From Ralstonia insidiosa (GTDB lineage Bacteria > Pseudomonadota > Gammaproteobacteria > Burkholderiales > Burkholderiaceae), in assembly GCF_008801405.1 (NCBI RefSeq), contig NZ_VZPV01000001.1:3471845-3535844 (forward strand): 64,000 nt of DNA. The letters are read 5' to 3'. The notes below the pieces were generated by a model, which worked only from the letters and a program-made list of their open reading frames with translations, had not been told where the DNA came from and searched no databases. Made by a program: the position numbers and the translations under genes. Shown here in pieces: positions 48,304 to 56,896 of this stretch; the stretch's first letter is position 1, and each line of letters starts with the position of its first letter.

Positions 48304-48332
48304 TTGACACCCCAACTGTAATCGATTTCAAT
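48304..48332 (+). promoter_or_regulatory. Promoter of fruBKA with FruR operator 2
   Basis: A consensus -35 TTGACA (48304-48309) is followed after 17 bp by a weak -10 TTCAAT (48327-48332). Operator 2, TGTAATCGATTTCA (48317-48330), fills the spacer and most of the -10, so bound repressor would block RNA polymerase. It shares the TGAAATCG half with operator 1. Confidence 0.72.
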
Positions 48333-48403
48333 TCGCCATCATTGATGACACGTATGCCGGGCCGCGACCTTGTGAGCCCGGCAGCCGCAGGAGACTCCGC
48401 CGC

Positions 48404-50971
48404 ATGGCTTCCGCCCTGATCTGCGCCGAACGCATCCGCTTGCAGCAGCACGCCACCGACAAGGCCAGCGCCATCCGCGCCGCAGGCCAGTTGCTGGCCG
48501 ATTCCGGCTGTATCGACCCCTCCTATATCGACAGCCTCTTGCGCCGCGAAACCGTGGCCAACACGTTTCTCGGGCACGGCGTCGCCATCCCGCACGGCAT
48601 GGGCGAAGACCGTCACCTGATCCGCCAGACGGGCATTGCCGTGCTGCAGTTTCCTGAGGGGCTGGAATGGCACCCCGGGCAGACCACGCATCTGGTCTTC
48701 GCCATTGCCGCGCAGTCGGATGAGCACATCGCACTGCTGCGCCGGCTGACGCGATTGCTGAACGATGACGCGCGACTGCGCCAGCTCTTCACCACCCAGA
48801 ACGCTGAAGACATCGTCGCCGCGCTCTCCAGCGACGTACCGCCCCCGGTGGCCAGCGCCCCGGGCACGGACCTCGCCGAGCAGCGCACGCTCACGCTGGA
48901 GTACCCCAGCGGCCTGCACGCCCGCCCCGCCGCGCAGTGGGTGGAAGCCGCGCGCCGGTTTGCTGCGCGCATCCAGGTCCGCCATGGCGATGAGACGGCC
49001 GATGCCAAGAACCTCGTCGCGCTGCTTCAACTGGGGCTCGCTGCTGGCAGCACGCTGACGCTGTCCGCCGAAGGTCCGGACGCGGCCGCCGCGCTCGACG
49101 GCCTGCAGCAGACCATCCGCAGCCTGACCGCGCAGGAACGGGCCCAGGCCGCGCGCGACACGCAAGCCGCCCGCGCACGCCAGACCGCGCACGGCTGGCA
49201 AGCCGATGCCGCTGCGCCCGCTATCGGCGGCATTGCGGCGAGCCCGGGGCTGGCGATCGGGCCTGTCCACGTGCTGCAGCATGGCGCGGCCACGGTGCCC
49301 GATCACCCCGTCGCCCTCACCACGGGCGGCGACCTGCTGGACAAGGCCCTGGCCGACACACGCGCCGAACTGGCCGCCCTCGCCCACGACACCGCCGCCC
49401 GCATCGGCGAGGCCGAAGCCGGCATCTTCAAGGCCCAAGCGGAATTGCTGGGCGATACCGACCTGATGACGCTGACCTGTCAGGCAATGGTCGAAGGCCA
49501 CGGCGTGGCCTGGTCGTGGCATCAGGCGGTGGAGCGACTGGCCGAACGGCTGGCCGCGTTGGGCAACCCGCTGCTGGCTGCACGTGCGGCAGACCTGCGC
49601 GACGTGGGGCGGCGCGTGCTGGGGCATATCGATCCAGCGTTGCGGGGCACGTCGCAAACGCTGCCGGACACGCCGTGCATCCTGGTTGCGGCCGACCTGT
49701 CGCCGTCGGACACGGCCGCGCTGGATACGCGCTGCATCCTCGGCATCGTCACTGCGCAAGGCGGGCCGACCTCGCACACTGCCATCCTGACGCGCACGCT
49801 GGGCATTCCCGCCGTCGTAGCCGCCGGCCCCGCTGTACTGGATGTGGCGCCTGGCACCCAGGTCATCGTAGATGGCACCGGCGGCCGGATGGTGCTGGAC
49901 CCGGATGTCGCCACCGTCGCCAGCGCGCGTGCCTGGCTGCAAGAAGACGCCGCGCGCACGCAACGCGAACAGGCTGAACGTAGCCTGCCCGCCCGTACCC
50001 GCGACGGCCATACGGTAGAGATCGCCGCCAACGTCAACCTGCCCGCGCAGGCCGCCGAGGCCATCACGCTGGGCGCGGAAGGCGTGGGCCTGATGCGCAC
50101 GGAATTCCTCTTCCTCGAACGCGATCACACGCCCGACGAAGACACGCAATACGCCGTCTACGCCGAGATGCTCAAGGCCCTGAACGGCCGGCCGCTGATC
50201 GTGCGCACGCTCGACATCGGTGGCGACAAGCAGGTGCCGCATCTGAACCTGCCCACGGAGGAAAACCCCTTCCTCGGCGTGCGCGGCGCGCGCCTGTTGC
50301 TGCGCCGACCCGACCTGATGGAGCCGCAATTGCGCGCGCTATATCGCGCCGCGCGCGATGGCGCGGATAACGCCGGCGAGCATGGCGACAGCAGCGCCCT
50401 GTCGATCATGTTCCCGATGATCACCTCGGAGAGCGAGGTCATCGCCCTGCGCGCCGCATGCGAACGCATCCGCACGCAGGTGAACGCGCCCCACGTGCCG
50501 CTCGGCATCATGGTGGAGGTGCCCGCCGCCGCGCTCCTGGCCGACCGGCTGGCCGAGCATGTCGACTTCTTCTCCATCGGCACCAACGACCTCACGCAAT
50601 ACACGCTGGCGATCGACCGCCAGCACCCGGACCTCGCCGCCGAGGCCGATAGCCTGCACCCCGCCGTGCTGCGCCTGATCCAACAGACCGTGCAAGGTGC
50701 GGCGCGCCAGAAGCGCTGGGTGGGCGTGTGCGGCGGCCTGGCGGGCGATCCGTTCGGCGCGCTGCTGCTGACGGGCCTGGGCGTACACGAGCTGTCGATG
50801 AGCCCGCGCGACATTCCGCCCGTCAAGGCGCGGCTGCGCGAGGCGGATTTCACTGCGCTCAGCGCGCTGGCCAACCGCGCCCTCGCCTGTGCGTCCGCCC
50901 AAGACGTGCGCGCACTGGAAGCGACCCTGCCCAAGGCCGCCGCCGTTGGTAAGGAGCAGGCCGCAGCATGA
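48404..50971 (+). CDS. fruB: Fructose PTS phosphotransfer fusion: EIIA(Fru)-HPr-Enzyme I
   Basis: An 855-residue fusion that carries phosphate from PEP to the sugar. The N-terminal EIIA domain (about 1-145) has its active His in GVAIPHG (about His64). The HPr domain (about 160-250) has GLHARPA (about His172). Enzyme I (about 270-850) has GGPTSHTAI (about His458), GLMRTEFLF and the C-terminal VCGGLAGDPF with the PEP-site Cys. The whole cascade up to EIIB is thus on one chain, so fructose uptake need not use the general PTS. First gene of the fru operon. Confidence 0.95.
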   Translation: MASALICAERIRLQQHATDKASAIRAAGQLLADSGCIDPSYIDSLLRRETVANTFLGHGVAIPHGMGEDRHLIRQTGIAVLQFPEGLEWHPGQTTHLVFAIAAQSDEHIALLRRLTRLLNDDARLRQLFTTQNAEDIVAALSSDVPPPVASAPGTDLAEQRTLTLEYPSGLHARPAAQWVEAARRFAARIQVRHGDETADAKNLVALLQLGLAAGSTLTLSAEGPDAAAALDGLQQTIRSLTAQERAQAARDTQAARARQTAHGWQADAAAPAIGGIAASPGLAIGPVHVLQHGAATVPDHPVALTTGGDLLDKALADTRAELAALAHDTAARIGEAEAGIFKAQAELLGDTDLMTLTCQAMVEGHGVAWSWHQAVERLAERLAALGNPLLAARAADLRDVGRRVLGHIDPALRGTSQTLPDTPCILVAADLSPSDTAALDTRCILGIVTAQGGPTSHTAILTRTLGIPAVVAAGPAVLDVAPGTQVIVDGTGGRMVLDPDVATVASARAWLQEDAARTQREQAERSLPARTRDGHTVEIAANVNLPAQAAEAITLGAEGVGLMRTEFLFLERDHTPDEDTQYAVYAEMLKALNGRPLIVRTLDIGGDKQVPHLNLPTEENPFLGVRGARLLLRRPDLMEPQLRALYRAARDGADNAGEHGDSSALSIMFPMITSESEVIALRAACERIRTQVNAPHVPLGIMVEVPAAALLADRLAEHVDFFSIGTNDLTQYTLAIDRQHPDLAAEADSLHPAVLRLIQQTVQGAARQKRWVGVCGGLAGDPFGALLLTGLGVHELSMSPRDIPPVKARLREADFTALSALANRALACASAQDVRALEATLPKAAAVGKEQAAA

Positions 50972-51942
50972 GTACGAAGACAAGTACAAGCGCAAGCGCA
51001 CGCATCGTCACCGTGACCCTCAACCCGGCCATCGACATGACGGTCGGGCTGGACCACCTCGAACGCGGCCGCGTCAACCTCGGCCGCAGCGTCACACACC
51101 AGGCCGGCGGCAAGGGCGTCAACGTGGCCGGCTGCCTGGCCGACTGGCACGTGCCCGTGGTGGCAACCGGCCTGCTGGGCGACACCAATGCGGCGTTGTT
51201 CGAAGCGCTGTTCGCGCGCAAGGGTGTGCTCGACGGCTTCTGCCGCGTACCGGGCAGCAACCGCACCAACATCAAGATCAGCGATGCCTCCGACGGGCAG
51301 ACCACCGACATCAACCTGCCCGGCATCGACGCCACGCCGGCGGATGTGGAAGCGCTGTGCAAACGCATCGACGCGGTTGCTGACGTGGCAGGCGTTGCGC
51401 TGTGCGGCAGCCTGCCGGGCGGGCTGCCCGCCGATACCTATGCACAGCTGCTTGCGCGGTTGAACCAACGTGGCGTGCGCACCCTGCTCGACACCAGCGG
51501 TGCGCCGCTCACGCAGGCGCTGGCGGCACCACGCGATGCCCTGCCGACGGCCGTCAAGCCGAACCGGCACGAGCTGGAACTGTGGGCCGGCACCGCGCTG
51601 CCCACGCTGACAGACGTCGTAGACGCCGCACGCGGTATCCACGCGCGCGGGGTGGCACAGGTCATCGTCTCGCTGGGTGAAGACGGCGCGCTGTTCGTCA
51701 CCGCAGAGGGCACGTGGCAGGCCAGCCTGCCGCCCGTGCGCGCCGCCAGCACCGTCGGCGCGGGTGATGCCATGGTGGCCGGCGTGCTGGCCGGCTGGCA
51801 TGCCGGCGCGAGCACCGAAGACACCGTGCGCCTGTCGGTGGCCTTTGCCGCCTGCAAGCTGCAACGCCTGGGCCCGCACCTGCCGGCACCCGCGCTGGTG
51901 CGTGAACGCGCCGCCGCCGTCCGCATGCAACGCGTGGCCTGA
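50968..51942 (+). CDS. fruK: 1-phosphofructokinase
   Basis: A 324-residue PfkB-family kinase that converts fructose 1-phosphate, delivered by FruA, to fructose 1,6-bisphosphate. The N-terminal VTLNPAIDMTVGLDHLERGRVN and GGKGVNVAGCL are typical of FruK/LacC. The catalytic motif near the C-terminus is ASTVGAGDAMVAGVLAG with the Asp base. ATGA overlap with fruB. Confidence 0.95.
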   Translation: MSTKTSTSASARIVTVTLNPAIDMTVGLDHLERGRVNLGRSVTHQAGGKGVNVAGCLADWHVPVVATGLLGDTNAALFEALFARKGVLDGFCRVPGSNRTNIKISDASDGQTTDINLPGIDATPADVEALCKRIDAVADVAGVALCGSLPGGLPADTYAQLLARLNQRGVRTLLDTSGAPLTQALAAPRDALPTAVKPNRHELELWAGTALPTLTDVVDAARGIHARGVAQVIVSLGEDGALFVTAEGTWQASLPPVRAASTVGAGDAMVAGVLAGWHAGASTEDTVRLSVAFAACKLQRLGPHLPAPALVRERAAAVRMQRVA

Positions 51943-51986
51943 CGTCCACAGCAACCTCCGCAGTCAACATCATCAAGGAGCCGACC

Positions 51987-53693
51987 ATGGCAAACCTGTT
52001 GGCAATTCTCGGCGCGGACGGCCGCACGACCCGCGCCATGCTCGCCGGTGCCGCGCTGCGCCACGCCGCGCGCGAGTCCGGCTGCAAGCTCGACGTGGAT
52101 GTGCGCAGCCCGGACACCCTGCCGACGATCGATACCAAAGCGCTCTCGACCGCCGATGCCGTCGTGTGGGCGGGCGTCTCCCCAGACAACGCCGCGCGCC
52201 AGGCCAACCCGCGCACGATCGAGGTCACGATCGACGAGGTGCTCGACAATGCGCGCGCCGTGCTCGACCGCATGGTCCACGGCGCCCCGGCCCCCGTCAC
52301 CCACGTCACGCCGAAGCGCATCGTCGCCATCACCTCATGCCCGACCGGGATCGCGCATACCTTCATGGCGGCTGAAGCGTTGACGCAAGCCGCTGCCGCG
52401 CTCGGCCACGCCATCCACGTGGAAACGCAAGGCTCGGTGGGGGCACAGAACACGCTGTCCGCCAAAGCCATTGCGGATGCCGATCTCGTATTGATTGCCG
52501 CGGACACGCAGGTGGACGTGTCGCGCTTTGCCGGCAAGCACGTCTTCCGCGCCAGCACCAAGGCGGCCATCCACGATGGGCAAACGCTGATCCGCCGCGC
52601 GCTGGACGAGGCCACGGTGGAAGCGGCTGCCATCCAGTCGGCCAGTGCGGCTGCCCCCGCCGAACAACAGCGCACCGGCCCTTACAAACACCTGATGACC
52701 GGCGTGTCGTTCATGCTGCCCTTCGTGGTGGCGGGCGGCATTTTGATTGCGCTGTCCTTTGCGCTCGGCGGCATCTATGTGACGGAGGCATCGGCGAGCG
52801 GCACGCTGGGCGGCGCGCTGTTCCAGATCGGCGCCAAGTCGGCCTTTGCGTTGATGGTGCCGGCGCTGGCCGGGTACATCGCGTACTCGATCGCCAGCCG
52901 GCCCGGCATTGCACCGGGCATGGTCGGCGGCATGCTGGCGGCCAGTCTGGGGGCAGGTTTTCTTGGCGGCATCGTGGCGGGCTTCGTGGCCGGCTACGGC
53001 ACGGATGCGATCAACCGCTGGCTGAAGCTGCCGCGCAATCTGGAAGGTCTCAAGCCCGTGCTGATCCTGCCGGTGCTGGGCTGTCTGCTCACCGGGCTGG
53101 TGATGCTGTACGTGGTGGGCGCGCCGGTTGCGGCATTGCTGGGCGCGCTCACCCACTGGCTGCGCGGCATGCAGGGCGCAAACGCCGTCCCGCTGGGGGC
53201 GCTGCTGGGCGGCATGATGGCCTTCGACATGGGTGGCCCCATCAACAAGGCGGCCTATGCCTTCAGCACGGGCCTGATCGGCGCCCAGGTCTACACGCCG
53301 ATGGCCGCCACCATGGCCGCCGGCATGACGCCGCCGTTGGGCATTGCGCTGGCGGCATGGCTGTTCCCCTCGCGCTTTACCAGCGACGAGCGCCAGGCTG
53401 CCCGCGCCACGGCTGTGCTGGGCCTCGCCTTCATCAGCGAGGGCGCCATCCCGTATGCGGCGCGTGACCCGCTGCGGGTGATTCCCGCCCTTGTGGTCGG
53501 CTCGGCGTGCGCGGGTGCGCTGTCGATGCTCTTCGGAGTGGAGTTGCGTGTACCGCACGGCGGCGCCTTCGTGCTGCCGATTCCAAATGCCGTCACGCAC
53601 CTGGGCGGCTACGTGATCGCGCTGGTGGCCGGCACCGTCATCACCACGGTGCTGCTGGCGGTGATGAAGCGCCGCGTTGCCGAGGCAAGCTGA
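51987..53693 (+). CDS. fruA: Fructose PTS permease EIIB'BC
   Basis: A 568-residue permease. A degenerate B' domain without the active cysteine occupies about residues 1-95. The functional EIIB domain follows, with the phosphorylated Cys in AITSCPTGIAHTFMAAEAL (about Cys118). The EIIC membrane domain (about 225-560) has roughly nine hydrophobic segments, including GGMMAFDMGGPINKAAYAF. It forms fructose 1-phosphate during uptake. GGAG precedes the ATG; 44 bp after fruK. Confidence 0.95.
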   Translation: MANLLAILGADGRTTRAMLAGAALRHAARESGCKLDVDVRSPDTLPTIDTKALSTADAVVWAGVSPDNAARQANPRTIEVTIDEVLDNARAVLDRMVHGAPAPVTHVTPKRIVAITSCPTGIAHTFMAAEALTQAAAALGHAIHVETQGSVGAQNTLSAKAIADADLVLIAADTQVDVSRFAGKHVFRASTKAAIHDGQTLIRRALDEATVEAAAIQSASAAAPAEQQRTGPYKHLMTGVSFMLPFVVAGGILIALSFALGGIYVTEASASGTLGGALFQIGAKSAFALMVPALAGYIAYSIASRPGIAPGMVGGMLAASLGAGFLGGIVAGFVAGYGTDAINRWLKLPRNLEGLKPVLILPVLGCLLTGLVMLYVVGAPVAALLGALTHWLRGMQGANAVPLGALLGGMMAFDMGGPINKAAYAFSTGLIGAQVYTPMAATMAAGMTPPLGIALAAWLFPSRFTSDERQAARATAVLGLAFISEGAIPYAARDPLRVIPALVVGSACAGALSMLFGVELRVPHGGAFVLPIPNAVTHLGGYVIALVAGTVITTVLLAVMKRRVAEAS

Positions 53694-53722
53694 CGCGCCA
53701 CCGCCCCTCGTTCTTGAAAGGA

Positions 53723-53741
53723 GCCGCGCACATCACGCGGC
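53723..53741 (+). terminator. Weak hairpin after fruA
   Basis: GCCGCG (53723-53728), 7-nt loop, CGCGGC (53736-53741), followed by TTCTGT. A possible end of the fru operon. Confidence 0.4.
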
Positions 53742-53790
53742 TTCTGTGTCTCAAAAACGCTCAAAACTGCCGCAAACACCCCGATTTGGC

Positions 53791-53818
53791 TTGCCTGCCC
53801 AGCCTGTTTCGCTATGAT
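53791..53818 (+). promoter_or_regulatory. sigma70 promoter of the binding-protein gene
   Basis: TTGCCT (53791-53796), 16-bp spacer, TATGAT (53813-53818). Start near 53825, about 33 nt before the ATG. Confidence 0.65.
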
Positions 53819-53857
53819 GCCGGCAATTCAAATGTAAATTTCTTCGGGGGAAGAGCC

Positions 53858-55027
53858 ATGCAGGCACGCAGCATCACGCGTCGGCTGGCGGCGTTCGTCG
53901 TCAGCGCCATCGGCATCACAACAATGGCAGCCGCAAGTACGGCACAGGCAGAAACCGGCGTCACCAACGACACCATCATCGTCGGCCAATCCGCGCCGAT
54001 GAGCGGCCCGGCCGCCGCGCTCGGCCAGCAGATGAACCTGGGCGCCAAGCTGTACTTCAACGCGGTCAATGCCGCGGGCGGCGTCAACGGCCGCAAGATC
54101 GAACTGAAGGTGCTCGACGATTTCTACGAGCCCGATGCCACCGCGCGCAATACCAAGACGCTGATCGACAACACCAAGGTCTTCGCGCTGTTCGGCTACG
54201 TCGGCACGCCGACCAGCCTGGCTGCACTCAAGCTGGCCACGCCCGCAGGCGTGCCGTTCTTCGCGCCCTACTCCGGTGCGATGGCGCTGCGTGAGCCGTT
54301 TGCGCGCAACGTCTTCCACGTGCGCGCCAGCTACAACGACGAGACCGCCGCCATCGTGCAGCAGATCCGCACGACCGGCCTCAAGCGCATCGCCGTGATC
54401 TACAACGACGACGCCTACGGCAAGTCCGGCCTGGACGGCGTGCAGCGTGCGCTGGGCACCGCGGCCGGTCAGGGCGTAACGCTCGTGGCGCAAGCCAGCG
54501 TGCCGCGCAACACCGCCGACGTGAAGAACGCCATCAGCACCGTGCTGGCGCAGAAACCGGAAGCGGTCGTCGTCATCAGCGCGTACCAGACGGTCGCCGC
54601 ACTGGTGAAGGGCGCGCAGGAACAAGGCTATGGGGGCCAGTTCTATAACGTGTCGTTTGTGGGCACCAGGGCGCTGGCCGATACGCTGGGCAAGGCTGGC
54701 GGCGGCGTGATCATCTCGCAGGTGATGCCGTATCCGAAGACGGCGTCGTCGCCGCTGGTGCGCGAGTACCAGAAGCTGCTCAAGACCGAGGGCATCTCCG
54801 ACTTTGACTACGGCAGCATGGAAGGCTACGTGGCCGCCCGCGTGTTTGTGGAAGGCCTCAAGCGCGCAGGGCGTGACCTCACGCGCGAGAAGTTCATCGG
54901 GGCGCTGGAGTCGATGGGCAATTACGACGTGGGCGGCTTCAACGTCAATTTCTCGCCGAGTAACCATGTCGGCTCGAAGTTCGTCGAGATGACGATCATC
55001 AATTCGAGTGGGCAGGTGATCCGCTGA
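53858..55027 (+). CDS. ABC transporter substrate-binding protein, LivJ type
   Basis: A 389-residue periplasmic protein with a signal peptide ending near AQA (about residue 30). The mature part begins ETGVTNDTIIVGQSAPMSGPAAALGQQMNLGAKLYFNAVNAAGGVNGRKIELKVLDD, the branched-chain amino-acid or amide-binding fold. The Venus-flytrap motif GYVGTPTSLAAL follows. No permease or ATPase genes of a Liv system are adjacent, so it is an orphan receptor whose ligand is unknown. A GGGGGAAGAG Shine-Dalgarno supports ATG 53858. A strong terminator follows. Confidence 0.93.
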   Translation: MQARSITRRLAAFVVSAIGITTMAAASTAQAETGVTNDTIIVGQSAPMSGPAAALGQQMNLGAKLYFNAVNAAGGVNGRKIELKVLDDFYEPDATARNTKTLIDNTKVFALFGYVGTPTSLAALKLATPAGVPFFAPYSGAMALREPFARNVFHVRASYNDETAAIVQQIRTTGLKRIAVIYNDDAYGKSGLDGVQRALGTAAGQGVTLVAQASVPRNTADVKNAISTVLAQKPEAVVVISAYQTVAALVKGAQEQGYGGQFYNVSFVGTRALADTLGKAGGGVIISQVMPYPKTASSPLVREYQKLLKTEGISDFDYGSMEGYVAARVFVEGLKRAGRDLTREKFIGALESMGNYDVGGFNVNFSPSNHVGSKFVEMTIINSSGQVIR

Positions 55028-55053
55028 GTGAGCATCCACATCGCCAAAAAGAA

Positions 55054-55078
55054 ACCGGGCCGTGTGCCCGGTTTTTTT
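55054..55078 (+). terminator. Terminator after the binding-protein gene
   Basis: ACCGGGC (55054-55060), 5-nt loop, GCCCGGT (55066-55072), followed by six more T. Confidence 0.95.
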
Positions 55079-55174
55079 GTGCGTGCGTGGGGCGCTGTGT
55101 CCCGAACGCCATGGTGTGAGACGCGCACTTGGCGCTCGCAGACTCAGGTTCGGCTTTCGGGGAGTCGCGCCTGA

Positions 55175-55370
55175 GTCTCAGAGACTCGCCGTCGACTCTT
55201 GGAGACCCGATGGGTGACTCTCGGAGCGGCGTGCTTGGGTCTCAAAGACTCGCGGTTGGCTCTCGGAGTGCCGTGTTTGGGTCTGAAAGACTTGCGATTG
55301 GCTCTCGGAGACTCGATGGGTGGCTCTTGGAGAGGCGTGATCGGGTCTCGAAGACTCACCGTCGGTTGGT
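55175..55370. repeat. Degenerate tandem repeat, units 64/42/64/partial
   Basis: Units beginning GTCTCNNAGACT start at 55175, 55239, 55281 (GTCTGAAAGACTT) and 55345, so spacings are 64, 42 and 64 bp. The core CTCTYGGAG recurs at 55196, 55218, 55260, 55302 and 55324. The long unit contains it twice, 22 bp apart, and the short unit once. Loss of one 22-bp step by recombination between cores explains 64 versus 42. Confidence 0.8.
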
Positions 55371-55412
55371 TGGGCCTCACGGTTTGGTGTTGGTGGTCCA
55401 CCTCCGTTTCGT

Positions 55413-55457
55413 CCCCTGCCGGGGCCGACTCACTTTCTCGGTCTTGCCAGAGAAAGT
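55413..55457. repeat. Two small hairpins
   Basis: CCCC-TGCC-GGGG (55413-55424) and ACTTTCTC (55432-55439) / GAGAAAGT (55450-55457). They stand between the tandem repeat and the large palindrome. Confidence 0.6.
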
Positions 55458-55479
55458 CAGCAAAGAGAGGCGCGCCCGA

Positions 55480-55593
55480 GATGGCGACTTCCCCTTGAAT
55501 TTTCATAACCGGGCGGGGATGGGGAAAACTCGCTTCGCTCAGACAGTTCCCCATCCTTTTTTCCGCCCGCTTACGAAAATTCAAGGCGCCATC
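55480..55593. repeat. 114-bp nested palindrome
   Basis: Four nested arm pairs in order: GATGGCG (55480-55486) / CGCCATC (55587-55593); CTTGAATTTTC (55494-55504) / GAAAATTCAAG (55575-55585); GGGCGG (55511-55516) / CCGCCC (55563-55568); GGATGGGGAA (55517-55526) / TTCCCCATCC (55547-55556). The 20-nt apex contains CTCGCTTCGCTCAG. Either RNA strand could fold into one long interrupted stem. Confidence 0.8.
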
Positions 55594-55689
55594 AAGGGCA
55601 GGAACGGCCAAACCAGCGGTGTGCGCGTTGTGGCGCCGTGGCAGTGTTGGTGTGGTTCCGTGGCCGTGGGGCTGCGCCCCGGCGACTGC

Positions 55690-56892
55690 TCAGGCGGGCA
55701 GCAACTGCGGTTGCCGCTGTGCCAGCCGCCGCATGAACGCCTCGCACTGCGCGATCTGCGTCAGTTCGATGTATTCGTTGGGCTTGTGCGCCTGTTCGAT
55801 ATTGCCGGGGCCGCACACCACCGTTGGAATGCCCGCGCGTGAGAACAGGCCCGCTTCAGTGCCATAGTCGACTTTGCCCGCCTTACCGCGGTTGTCAGCC
55901 AACGCTTGCGCCAGCGCAACCAGTTCGTGCGAGGGTGCGATGGATAAGCCCGGTGTGTTGGCTTTGATGGCGAAGCTGATGTCGGCGTCGCTGGCGATGC
56001 GGCGCATCTGCGGCAGCAGCGTGTCGTGCGCATAGCGCTCGACCTCGCCAAACAGCCAATCCGGATCGGTACCCGGCAGGTAGCGGAAATCGAAGGTGAA
56101 CTCGCAATCGCGCGGCACCACGTTAGTGGCGATGCCGCCTTTGATCGTGCCGGTATTGAGCGTGGTATGCGGCACGACAAAGGCACCGTCGCGCGCCTCC
56201 TCCGCTTCAAGCCGTGCGGCCAATGTGCGGATGTGTGCGATCAGCAGCGCCGCAAACTCAATCGCATTCACGCCCTGCGGGGTGAGCGCGGAATGCGCCT
56301 CCTTGCCGCGCACGCAGCAGCGGTATTCGCGCTTGCCCTTGTGCGCGATGATGGCGCGCATCGAGGTGGGCTCGCCGACGATGCAGCCGGCGGGCCGGAT
56401 GCCGTTGGCTTCCAGATCGCGCAGCAGGCCGCGCACGCCCACGCAGCCAATCTCTTCATCGTACGAGAGCGAGAGATGGAAGCTGGCATCACCCTCCGCC
56501 GCCATAAAGTCCGGCACATGCGCGAGTGCAACGGCAATGAAGCTCTTCATGTCGGCAGTGCCGCGCCCATAGAGGCGGCCATCGCGGAGCTGCGCATCGA
56601 ACGGGTTGGTGTCCCACGGCTGACCATCCACGGGCACCACATCGGTGTGCCCTGACAGCACCAACCCCGGCTTGCGCCCCGGCGATAGCGTGGCAAACAG
56701 ATTGGCTTTACCACCGGTCGCGTCGTAGGTCAGGCGGCAATCGGCACCCTGCGCGCGCAGGCGATCGCGCACCCACTCGATCAAGCCCAGGTTGGAATTG
56801 CGGCTGACGGTGTCGAACGCCACCAGCGTGCGGATCAGTTGCAGGACATCGGCGGAGGGTTGCAGCGCAGCAGAAGTGGCGTCGGCGGGCAT
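55690..56892 (-). CDS. argE: ArgE-like acetylornithine deacetylase (M20 family)
   Basis: A 400-residue zinc-dependent M20 hydrolase. Metal-site motifs SGHTDVVPVDGQPW, GRGTADMKSF and LSYDEEIGCVGVRGLL are intact, as is the dimer-domain glycine-rich GGIATNVVPRDCEF. Sequence resembles ArgE, which releases ornithine from N-acetylornithine. It begins 4 bp after the ABC ATPase gene, as the last gene of the peptide transporter operon. Since argJ is present, its physiological substrate may instead be an imported N-acyl amino acid or peptide. Confidence 0.85.
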   Translation of the reverse strand: MPADATSAALQPSADVLQLIRTLVAFDTVSRNSNLGLIEWVRDRLRAQGADCRLTYDATGGKANLFATLSPGRKPGLVLSGHTDVVPVDGQPWDTNPFDAQLRDGRLYGRGTADMKSFIAVALAHVPDFMAAEGDASFHLSLSYDEEIGCVGVRGLLRDLEANGIRPAGCIVGEPTSMRAIIAHKGKREYRCCVRGKEAHSALTPQGVNAIEFAALLIAHIRTLAARLEAEEARDGAFVVPHTTLNTGTIKGGIATNVVPRDCEFTFDFRYLPGTDPDWLFGEVERYAHDTLLPQMRRIASDADISFAIKANTPGLSIAPSHELVALAQALADNRGKAGKVDYGTEAGLFSRAGIPTVVCGPGNIEQAHKPNEYIELTQIAQCEAFMRRLAQRQPQLLPA

Positions 56893-56896
56893 GGTG

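Larger units (their letters stand above)
55028..55689. other. 662-bp noncoding region with repeats and palindromes
   Basis: After a terminator at 55054-55078, this gap contains tandem repeats (55175-55370), two small hairpins (55413-55457) and a nested palindrome (55480-55593). Both strands have long open frames through it, but these translate into Arg/Pro/Ser low-complexity text shaped by the repeats and show no domain. I regard the whole stretch as noncoding. Confidence 0.75.

Noticed and set aside
48287..50329. A 680-codon minus-strand open frame opposite fruB
   Set aside because: Antisense shadow of the three conserved phosphotransferase domains.
55175..55370. Possible CRISPR array
   Set aside because: Units are of unequal length, repeats are degenerate and there are no variable spacers of constant size or cas genes.
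55129..55842. Plus-strand open frame of 237 codons through the repeat region
   Set aside because: It follows the repeats, has no ribosome-binding site or domain and runs into the 3' end of argE antisense. The minus-strand 155-codon frame (55144-55611) was rejected for the same reasons.
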